Source of the DNA: an uncultured Pelosinus sp.
GTDB taxonomy: Bacteria > Bacillota > Negativicutes > UMGS1260
Length of the DNA stretch: 64,000 nucleotides
Direction: 5' to 3'
Assembly: GCA_900550105.1 (NCBI GenBank)
Contig: URQW01000006.1
Location: 5,407-69,406, forward strand
A program made the translations under genes and the position numbers. A model generated the notes under the pieces. That model was given only the letters and a program-made list of their open reading frames with translations. It was not told the DNA's origin and ran no database searches. The stretch's first letter is position 1. Each line of letters begins with the position of its first letter. Shown one piece after another: positions 58,317 through 64,000 of this stretch.

Positions 58317-59597
58317 ATGTTCGGGATTACCCTTGTACTAATTATCGCCATTATGGGCGGTTTAATTGCCTATATTGGGGATAAACTAGGAACAAAAGTC
58401 GGTAAAAAGAAACTTTCGATTTTTGGCCTTAGGCCAAAGCATACTTCGATTGTCGTAACAATTATTACGGGAATCTTGATTTCTGCCTCTACTCTCGGGA
58501 TTTTAGCTCTGACATCGCAAAATGTCCGAACGGCCTTATTTGGCATGGAAGCACTGAAAGCCCAGTTAACTGATTTATCAACGTCTGTGTCCAGGCAAAA
58601 ACAGGAGCTGGAAAGCAGTCGTCAGGCCTTAGCCGATAAGACCGCCGAATATAGTGCGATGAGCGATAAGGTGGCTGATGTAGCTGCTAAACTGAGCGCA
58701 GCGACAGAACAGCTTACTGCAGTGACGGCAGAACGCGATAAGACTTTAGCGGCTCTTGCCGCAGTCAATGAAGAACTTACTGCTGCCGAAGGCAATTTGC
58801 AAATGGCTCACAGTGAAATAGCAGCTTTGCAGCAAACAAAACAGGGACTCGAAGCAAAGCTCGTTTCCTTAGGTAAAACAATGAAAACCCTCGAAGCAGA
58901 TAAAACCAATCTGGAAAAAGATGTGACGCAGCTTCAGGATGTTACGGCTAAATTACGTGCTGGCCTGCAGACTGTGCGTGAAGGAACGGTTATTTATCGG
59001 TCTGGTGAGGTCATTGGTAACTTCATAATTGCTGGCGGCAAAAATCGCGAAGAAACAACAGCTAGCTTGCAGGGGGACATTTATGATTTGAATCAAAGCA
59101 TGCTTGATAAGCTGCAGATTGCTGATAAATCTATTCAAGTCCTGTGGATTCCTCAAGGCGAATTTAATCAGATTATTGATGCCATACTACAGTCTGAGCA
59201 GGATGCGATTGTGCGGATTGTAGCGGCTGATAATACCGTATATGGGGAACCCGTCATCGGTCATTTTGAACTTTATCCGAACAAGCTGATTTACAGTACT
59301 GGTACGGTGGTTCATAGCGAGGTGATTTCACCAATTGCGAATGCCCAACAGGCCGAAGAAACCGTGTTAGCCTTTTTGCGGCGTGTGAATGAGCAAGCTC
59401 GCAAGCAAGGCATCTTACCTGACCCACTGCAAGGCACGGTCGGGACGATTAGCGGCTCACAGCTCTTTGAGGCTGTGAATAAAGTAAAACGCTATACCGG
59501 TCCAGTTGAGCTTAAGGCAGTGACGGTGGAATCCATTTATTCTGCTGGACCGCTCAAGATTGAAATTAAAGTACAGCCCAGTTTCGGTTCACAATAG
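58317..59597 (+). CDS. DUF3084-type membrane coiled-coil protein
   Basis: A 426-residue protein starting MFGITLVLIIAIMGGLIAYI at ATG 58317 behind AGGGAGGG. Two N-terminal membrane helices (about 3-20 and 40-65) flank the conserved basic loop GDKLGTKVGKKKLSIFGLRP. A long coiled coil (about 80-215) rich in Ala, Gln, Lys and Glu follows. A globular domain (about 220-420) includes VIYRSGEVIGNFIIAGGKNR and HFELYPNKLIYSTGTVVHSE. Proteins of this type occur in cyanobacteria and diderm firmicutes. The function is unknown. Its fixed place after the lpt genes suggests envelope work. Confidence 0.82.
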   Translation: MFGITLVLIIAIMGGLIAYIGDKLGTKVGKKKLSIFGLRPKHTSIVVTIITGILISASTLGILALTSQNVRTALFGMEALKAQLTDLSTSVSRQKQELESSRQALADKTAEYSAMSDKVADVAAKLSAATEQLTAVTAERDKTLAALAAVNEELTAAEGNLQMAHSEIAALQQTKQGLEAKLVSLGKTMKTLEADKTNLEKDVTQLQDVTAKLRAGLQTVREGTVIYRSGEVIGNFIIAGGKNREETTASLQGDIYDLNQSMLDKLQIADKSIQVLWIPQGEFNQIIDAILQSEQDAIVRIVAADNTVYGEPVIGHFELYPNKLIYSTGTVVHSEVISPIANAQQAEETVLAFLRRVNEQARKQGILPDPLQGTVGTISGSQLFEAVNKVKRYTGPVELKAVTVESIYSAGPLKIEIKVQPSFGSQ

Positions 59598-59664
59598 ACC
59601 CAGGGGGGAATTAGGCTAAGCCTGATTCCCCTTCCTAATTCAATGAAAAAGGTGGAGACCAGAA

Positions 59665-60486
59665 GTGACTGTTTTTCAAACCATAGTTTTTGCTCTGATC
59701 CAGGGGATTACGGAACTTTTCCCTGTGAGCAGCGTAGCCCATGGCGTATTAACTCCTTATATTTTCGGCTGGAATATGGACCCGGAATTTTTAAAAGAAC
59801 ATTTCATGCCTTTTGTCGTTATGCTGCATCTAGGTACAGCCGTAGCTCTCTTACTCTTCTTCGGCAGTGAGTGGCTTAGTATTATCAAATCGCTCTTTAC
59901 AGGGAATCGAAAATATCGTCGCCTGTTGTTGTTAATTATTGTCGGCACCTTGCCAGCGGCAGTGATTGGTCTGAGCTTTGAAAAATTGATTCGTCACATG
60001 TTCAGCGATGTGACCAATGCCGCGGCATTTTTGATCGTCAACGGTTTTCTGCTCTATTGGGGCGAACGCCTAAGAAATCGAGGCCGTAAGGAAATCGAAG
60101 ATTTATCGTTAGGGGAAGCGGCAATTATTGGTTTTTTTCAATCGCTAGCCTTAATTCCCGGCTTTTCCCGCAGTGGCGCTAGTATGACCGCTGGTTTTTG
60201 GATGGGCTTAAAGCATGAAGCGTCAGCCCGCTTTTCCTTGCTGCTTGCAACACCGGTTATTGTTGGCGCAGCCTTGCTGGAAGTGCCGAAATTATTACAT
60301 ACTCAAACGGAAGGCCTCTTTCAAATTTCACTGATTGGCGGCGCCTTATCAGGCGTAGCAGCGTTTATCAGCGTATGGGCGCTCATGAAATGGTTCCATA
60401 CGAACGAAATTAGCGCCATGAAGCCTTTTGCTTTTTATTGCTGGCTTCTCGGCGGTTTCATCTTACTGAAAACCTTTTTATTTTAA
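59665..60486 (+). CDS. uppP: Undecaprenyl-diphosphate phosphatase UppP/BacA
   Basis: A 273-residue membrane enzyme with about seven to eight helices that recycles the undecaprenyl carrier used for peptidoglycan and surface glycans. The GTG start at 59665 follows GGTGGAG. The catalytic motifs are QGITELFPVSSVAHGVLTP (with Glu near residue 17) and the late PGFSRSGASMTAGFWMGLKH. The usual SSS-AH is SSVAH here, a small change also seen in other family members. It closes the operon, and a strong terminator follows. Confidence 0.95.
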   Translation: MTVFQTIVFALIQGITELFPVSSVAHGVLTPYIFGWNMDPEFLKEHFMPFVVMLHLGTAVALLLFFGSEWLSIIKSLFTGNRKYRRLLLLIIVGTLPAAVIGLSFEKLIRHMFSDVTNAAAFLIVNGFLLYWGERLRNRGRKEIEDLSLGEAAIIGFFQSLALIPGFSRSGASMTAGFWMGLKHEASARFSLLLATPVIVGAALLEVPKLLHTQTEGLFQISLIGGALSGVAAFISVWALMKWFHTNEISAMKPFAFYCWLLGGFILLKTFLF

Positions 60487-60502
60487 AGCGTACGTTTTGT
60501 TG

Positions 60503-60545
60503 GCTGTTGTATTAAGTAGATACTTAATACAACAGCTTTTTTTAT
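60503..60545 (+). terminator. Terminator at the end of the LPS operon
   Basis: A perfect 16-bp inverted repeat, GCTGTTGTATTAAGTA (60503-60518) with the strand 60521-60536, then nine or more T. Confidence 0.95.
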
Positions 60546-60590
60546 TTTTTCCTTGGTGGTTGTTTTTTGCTTTTCCCGTCCCCCCTCCTT

Positions 60591-60665
60591 GCGTCTGAAT
60601 TGTCCGTGTCATAAGCGGAAGTCAAGTGCTAACGGTGACGCGGTGACACGGAGAACTTCAGACGC
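60591..60665 (+). repeat. Conserved-loop hairpin repeat, copy C
   Basis: The stem has two arms: GCGTCTGAA (60591-60599) with TTCAGACGC (60657-60665), and CCGTGTCA with TGACACGG, separated by a small internal loop. The apical loop (about 60611-60642) carries AAGCGGAAGTCAAGTGCTAA and continues as in copies A, B and D. It lies in the 491-base space before ompM, which otherwise holds a promoter, a GGGTTTT/AAAACCC hairpin (about 60737-60758) and the ompM leader. Confidence 0.87.
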
Positions 60666-60698
60666 CTTCCTCTCTTTTCTTTTTCCTAAATATACAAA

Positions 60699-60727
60699 TT
60701 GTATTATGTAAATTAAAATGTTATGAT
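60699..60727 (+). promoter_or_regulatory. Candidate sigma-A promoter of the first ompM gene
   Basis: TTGTAT (60699-60704), 17 bases, then TATGAT (60722-60727). It would give a long leader of about 245 nt. A closer promoter is possible but none is convincing. Confidence 0.5.
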
Positions 60728-60881
60728 CTCCATGAGGGTTTTTACAGATAAAACCCATGTATTGTGCGGATATTGCCAAAATTTACAGTGGCGATAAAAG
60801 CAGGAGATAAGAATGGTTTATAGAATTATGTAAACTAGAGAAGGCGATTAGAACTGATGGGCAAGTGACGAAGTTTGTTTT

Positions 60882-60900
60882 TGAGGAAACATGGCAACTC
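60882..60900 (+). promoter_or_regulatory. Shared ompM leader motif, copy 1
   Basis: TGAGGAAACATGGCAACTC lies 77 bases before the first ompM start. It recurs with one change at 62849-62867 before the second ompM. A perfect 12-bp palindrome, GACTGATCAGTC, lies between it and the start codon. Confidence 0.65.
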
Positions 60901-60977
60901 AAAAAATCTATGGCGTCATGTCTAAAGGTGACTGATCAGTCTCTCGCAAAACAAAATTTCTTAGGGGGACGTAAATC

Positions 60978-62141
60978 GTGAACAAAAGACTCTTAAAAGT
61001 AGCTGTAACTACCGCATTGGCTGTTGCTTTCGCAGTACCGGTTTTTGCGAATCCTTTTGCCGATGTACCGACAAACAGCTGGGCTTATGGCGCTGTTAAT
61101 CAATTAGCCAAAGAAGGAATTGTTACTGGTTATAATGACGGTACTTTCAAAGGCGACAAAACGGTGACTCGTTATGAAATGGCTCAAATGGTAGCCAAAG
61201 CTATGAACAAAACGATGACAGCAAGCCAAAAAGCGATTGTGGACAAGCTGGCGTTGGAATTTGGCGTAGAACTTGGTACGCTTGGTGTGAAAATTGATGG
61301 TATGCAAAAACAACTTGATAATCAAGTGAAAATCTCTGGCGATGCTCGTGTTCGTTACGGCGAAATGTCAGGTTCCCATGATGCTACAGATTTCAGAGCC
61401 CGTGTTTCTTTTGACGGCAAAATTAGCGATAATCTGAAATTCAATGCTCGTTTGTCCAGCGGTAATGTCAATGCTGACGGCGGCACAAACAACATGCGTC
61501 TTGACACAGCAAACGTAACAGGTAACTTCTTAGGCCTTAATACAACAGTGGGTCGTCAGGATTTAAAACTTGGTTCTGGCTTCTTGGCTGATACGCAAAT
61601 GAATGGCGCTTCGGCTAAATTCGGCGACTTGAAACTCTTTGGCGGTACCGCTTTCTCCAATTTGGCAATTGCTAACTGGGATCGCGTTTATGGTGCTGAA
61701 TACAATACGACCGTTGCCGGTGCGAAAGTCACTGCAGATTACTTGAAAGATCAAACACAAAAAAATAGCATTTACGGTGTGAATACTTCTTTTGGAATCA
61801 TGGATGGCGTAACTGCTAATGCCGAATACTATCGCAATACTGCAGCTTCTGAAAGCAATACTTCAAAAGCTTTCGGCGTGAAATTTAATAATATTGGTTT
61901 AAGCGCCACTTATCGTAACGTAGGCCAGAACGCCTTTACTTCCTTCTCGGGCCTCGAAGCAACTCCGGCGAACATTCAATTCCCGGCAGCAGGCTTCAAC
62001 GGTTTCAAAGGCATGGAATACCAATATGATACGAACCTTGATAAAAATGCTACACTGACTGTGAAATATCAAGATTTCAAAGATCAAAACGGCAACAAGT
62101 TGAACAATCGCACAAGTGCGGCTGTAAACGTGAAATTCTAA
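60978..62141 (+). CDS. SLH-domain outer-membrane porin, OmpM type (first)
   Basis: A 387-residue protein. The signal peptide (about 1-24) ends PVFANPF. One SLH domain (about 25-78) has FADVPTNSWAYGAVNQLAKE, GIVTGYNDGTFKGDKTVTRY and then EMAQMVAKAM. It is followed by a short coiled-coil stalk and a porin-like beta barrel (about 115-387) ending AAVNVKF with terminal Phe. In Negativicutes OmpM links the outer membrane to polyamine-modified peptidoglycan through the SLH domain and also acts as a pore. GTG 60978 follows AGGGGG. The long leader and terminator suggest a strongly expressed single gene. Confidence 0.94.
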   Translation: MNKRLLKVAVTTALAVAFAVPVFANPFADVPTNSWAYGAVNQLAKEGIVTGYNDGTFKGDKTVTRYEMAQMVAKAMNKTMTASQKAIVDKLALEFGVELGTLGVKIDGMQKQLDNQVKISGDARVRYGEMSGSHDATDFRARVSFDGKISDNLKFNARLSSGNVNADGGTNNMRLDTANVTGNFLGLNTTVGRQDLKLGSGFLADTQMNGASAKFGDLKLFGGTAFSNLAIANWDRVYGAEYNTTVAGAKVTADYLKDQTQKNSIYGVNTSFGIMDGVTANAEYYRNTAASESNTSKAFGVKFNNIGLSATYRNVGQNAFTSFSGLEATPANIQFPAAGFNGFKGMEYQYDTNLDKNATLTVKYQDFKDQNGNKLNNRTSAAVNVKF

Positions 62142-62156
62142 TAAAGCTTTGTGAAG

Positions 62157-62183
62157 GGCGGGGACAGATGTCCTCGCCTTTTG
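62157..62183 (+). terminator. Terminator after the first ompM gene
   Basis: GGCGGGGACA (62157-62166) pairs with TGTCCTCGCC (62169-62178) with one G:T, followed by TTTTGC. Confidence 0.82.
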
Positions 62184-62194
62184 CTATGTTCATC

Positions 62195-62270
62195 GAAGTG
62201 AGTACTTTATATTACAACGCGTCAACGTTATCACTTGACTTCCGCTTGTGTAATATGAAGCACTCACTTC
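62195..62270 (-). repeat. Conserved-loop hairpin repeat, copy D
   Basis: The outer stem is GAAGTGAGT/ACTCACTTC and the inner stem is ATATTACA/TGTAATAT, with an internal loop. On the minus strand the apical loop reads AAGCGGAAGTCAAGTG followed by ATAACG, TTGACG and CGT. Stem sequence differs fully from copies A-C apart from the closing TTACA/TGTAA shared with A and B. Confidence 0.87.
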
Positions 62271-62331
62271 TTGTCTAAGTTGCAAAGGTGCAGTGCGTCA
62301 CTGGGTAGCAAATAGACCGGAGCGGTTATGC

Positions 62332-62337
62332 TATAAT
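62332..62337 (+). promoter_or_regulatory. Candidate -10 element for the RuvC-fold gene
   Basis: TATAAT at 62332-62337, 33 bases before the start codon. No good -35 is visible at 16-18 bases upstream. Confidence 0.35.
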
Positions 62338-62370
62338 AGGGCTATAGAAACGGTGGGACGGGGGCGTATT

Positions 62371-62772
62371 ATGGTTGTGTTGGCGATTGATCCGGGACGG
62401 GAAAAGTGTGGTCTGGCAGTGCTAAGAGAAAATGGTGAGGTTCTTTGTCAGGAAGTAATTGATACGGCGACTTTTTTGTCGGTGATCGCAGCTTGGCGGG
62501 AGAAGTTTTCGGTTACTGACTTTATTATTGGCAATGGAACGAGTTCCAAGGAGAGAGTGGAGGAACTCAAAAAATATCAAAGTAGAGAAAAAAATCTGAC
62601 GCTTCATATAGTCGACGAATATAAAACGACAGAAGCGGCTCGGGTTCGCTATTGGCAGGAAAAACCGCCTCATGGTTGGCGTCGGTTGCTGCCTACATCC
62701 TTTCAAGTACCGCCGGTGCCTGTAGACGACTATGTTGCAGTGCTCTTAGCAGAAAAATTTTTAAAAAAATAA
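62371..62772 (+). CDS. Small RuvC/YqgF-fold protein
   Basis: A 133-residue protein. ATG 62371 follows GGGGGCG. The longer frame from 62293 has no site and would overlap the promoter. MVVLAIDPGREKCGLAVLRE is the first strand pair of the RNase H-like YqgF/RuvC fold, with the catalytic-type Asp in IDPG. FIIGNGTSSKERVEELKK and LHIVDEYKTTEAARVRYWQE follow, with a Glu of the active-site set. PVDDYVAVLLAEKFLK supplies the final acidic residue. It is probably a nuclease or resolvase-like enzyme distinct from the rRNA-processing YqgF. The substrate is unknown. It sits alone between the two ompM genes. Confidence 0.82.
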   Translation: MVVLAIDPGREKCGLAVLRENGEVLCQEVIDTATFLSVIAAWREKFSVTDFIIGNGTSSKERVEELKKYQSREKNLTLHIVDEYKTTEAARVRYWQEKPPHGWRRLLPTSFQVPPVPVDDYVAVLLAEKFLKK

Positions 62773-62848
62773 AATTTTTTTAGCGGAAGAAGGAATAACT
62801 TTCCTCATGTAGAATATATTGTTTAGAGTCAATATGGGGAGAATTATG

Positions 62849-62867
62849 TGAGGAAACGTGGCAACTC
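62849..62867 (+). promoter_or_regulatory. Shared ompM leader motif, copy 2
   Basis: TGAGGAAACGTGGCAACTC lies 58 bases before the second ompM start and matches 18 of 19 bases of 60882-60900. Confidence 0.65.
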
Positions 62868-62876
62868 TCATTTGCA

Positions 62877-62916
62877 TCCTCCTTGCGGCTCAAAAAAACA
62901 ATTTCCTTAAGGAGGA
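62877..62916 (+). promoter_or_regulatory. Possible ribosome-site sequestering hairpin of the second ompM gene
   Basis: TCCTCCTT (62877-62884) is perfectly complementary to AAGGAGGA (62909-62916), the ribosome site of the second ompM gene. Pairing would hide it. A leader that also carries the shared 19-nt motif is a plausible control site. Both statements about control are inference. Confidence 0.5.
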
Positions 62917-62925
62917 AACAACTTT

Positions 62926-64000
62926 ATGAAAAAGAAAGTTTCTCTTGCTCTTGCAGTAGCTATGGCTACTAGCGTAGGCGCAACCGCAATGGCTGCTCCT
63001 GCAAATCCTTTCTCTGATGTACCTTCCAAACACTGGTCCTACAATGCAGTACAGCAGCTTGCTAAAGCTGGTATCGTTGATGGTTTCAACGATGGCACTT
63101 TCAAAGGCGACAAAACCATGACTCGTTATGAAATGGCTACTATCGTCGCTCGCGCTATGGCTAAAGTTGACAAAGCTGACGCTCAGCAGAAAGCTATGAT
63201 TGACAAATTAGCTGCTGAATATTCCACTGAACTGCAGAACCTCGGCGTTCGTGTAACGAACCTCGAAAACAAAGTGGGCAACATTAAATGGGAAGGCTAT
63301 GCACGTCTACGTTCTGAAAGCTATTCCAGCCAGAATGGCGAAAATGGCACTTCTCGTACTCGTGAACGTGTTCGCTTGTTCATGACTGCTCCTATCGACC
63401 AAGACTGGACTTTCAAAGGCCGCGTACAATACGAATCCTTTGAAAATTCCAATGCTGGACAAGACAGCAGCAATATGACATTGGCTAATGCCTATGTAAC
63501 TGGTAAAGCTCTTGGTCTTGACCAGATCTCTGTTGGTCGCGTACCTTTATTCCTTGGTCAAGGCATCATTGCTGACTTGAGCGGCAACTATAAACAGTCT
63601 GCTCCTAGCACTGTTTCTATCGGTAAAAAAATCGGTGCATTTAACTTAGGCGGCGGTTTTGGTCGTTATGAAGCCGTTCTTGGTCAAGGCACTTTGAATC
63701 TTGCTTGGGCAAATATGCAGGTCGCTGCTACTGATAATTTGACATTTGATGCTACCTACCTGAAAGATAGATCAAATTCTGTATATCCTGTAGCAAAATA
63801 CAAAACAACGGCAGTTGGCTTGAAATACACTGGTTTTGAAAACTTCACGCTGAGCGGCGAATATGGTAAAAATGCAGCTGACGGTGCAAAAGTTAAAGGT
63901 CAAAGCCCGAAAGCTTATGAAGTAACTTTGAAATACAAAGGCGCTGACAAAAAAGCTGTCAATACTTGGGGCCTGTGGGTTTCCCAGAAGAAAATTGACA
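62926..64000 (+). CDS. SLH-domain outer-membrane porin, OmpM type (second, 3' end cut)
   Basis: At least 358 residues, open to the window edge. ATG 62926 follows AAGGAGGA. The signal peptide (about 1-23) ends TAMAAPANPF. The SLH domain (about 25-80) has FSDVPSKHWSYNAVQQLAKA and FNDGTFKGDKTMTRYEMATI. A coiled stalk (about 85-120: LQNLGVRVTNLENKVGN) leads to barrel strands from WEGYARLRSESY onward. It is paralogous to the gene at 60978 through the SLH region, while the barrels differ. The codon choice (GCT, CGT, AAA preferred) suggests high expression. It is likely a major outer-membrane protein tethering the envelope. Confidence 0.94.
   Translation, partial: MKKKVSLALAVAMATSVGATAMAAPANPFSDVPSKHWSYNAVQQLAKAGIVDGFNDGTFKGDKTMTRYEMATIVARAMAKVDKADAQQKAMIDKLAAEYSTELQNLGVRVTNLENKVGNIKWEGYARLRSESYSSQNGENGTSRTRERVRLFMTAPIDQDWTFKGRVQYESFENSNAGQDSSNMTLANAYVTGKALGLDQISVGRVPLFLGQGIIADLSGNYKQSAPSTVSIGKKIGAFNLGGGFGRYEAVLGQGTLNLAWANMQVAATDNLTFDATYLKDRSNSVYPVAKYKTTAVGLKYTGFENFTLSGEYGKNAADGAKVKGQSPKAYEVTLKYKGADKKAVNTWGLWVSQKKID

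Noticed and set aside
60728..60977. Riboswitch (cyclic di-GMP or similar) in the long ompM leader
   Set aside because: The known conserved cores of such aptamers are not present. Only the 19-nt shared motif, small palindromes and a GGGTTTT hairpin are seen.

Overview
All recognisable genes in this 64 kb window lie on the + strand. They are the genes of an endospore-forming, flagellated firmicute with a true LPS outer membrane, which points to the Negativicutes and most likely a Sporomusaceae-like organism. The lineage call is inference from gene content: spoIID, spoIIQ and spoIIID together with lpx, lpt, kds, bamA, tamB and SLH-type OmpM porins.

Region 1 (1-19 kb) follows the Bacillus order atpD-atpC-murA-spoIID-spoIIQ-spoIIID-mbl-flhO-flhP and continues into flagellar P/L-ring genes (flgA, flgH, flgI, flgJ) that only a diderm needs. 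This synteny is broken inside spoIIID. Codons 1-40 end at 3943-3946 and the remaining codons resume at 11368-11371. Between the two halves lie about 7.4 kb carrying a chemoreceptor, an OYE/TetR/aldehyde dehydrogenase group, a 51-residue ORF and a serine recombinase at the right edge. Joining the halves at the shared GATA restores an 89-residue SpoIIID. I read this as a skin-like intervening element, probably removed from the mother-cell chromosome during sporulation. It is the most exciting system in the window.

Region 2 (17.6-25.8 kb) holds a phosphodiester glycosidase-like protein, an S55 (SpoIVB-type) protein, the Mla lipid transporter (mlaE, mlaF, and an mlaD extended by a beta-barrel-like C-terminus) and a TolC-family protein. 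Region 3 (25.8-39.6 kb) is outer-membrane assembly: TamB, a sigma-70-type factor, a membrane-anchored protein, BamA, a protein of unknown function, three OmpH/Skp-like proteins, LpxD, a small YjbH-like protein and LpxL.

Region 4 (40.3-60.5 kb) is a compact LPS operon. It starts with an unassigned ABC permease/ATPase pair and runs through lpxC, fabZ, lpxA, lpxI, lpxB, msbA, waaA, lpxK, kdsB, kdsA, kdsD, kdsC, lptC, lptA, lptB and an lptF/G permease, then a DUF3084 protein and uppP. Together these make Kdo2-lipid A, flip it and carry it to the outer membrane. Region 5 (60.5-64 kb) has two SLH-domain OmpM porins flanking a small RuvC/YqgF-fold protein.

The spaces in regions 3-5 hold a dispersed hairpin family. 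Four copies share a loop of about 32 nt, but each has an unrelated self-complementary stem. There is also a 76-bp tandem repeat derived from one copy. Both OmpM genes share a 19-nt leader motif. No tRNA, rRNA or CRISPR array was seen.
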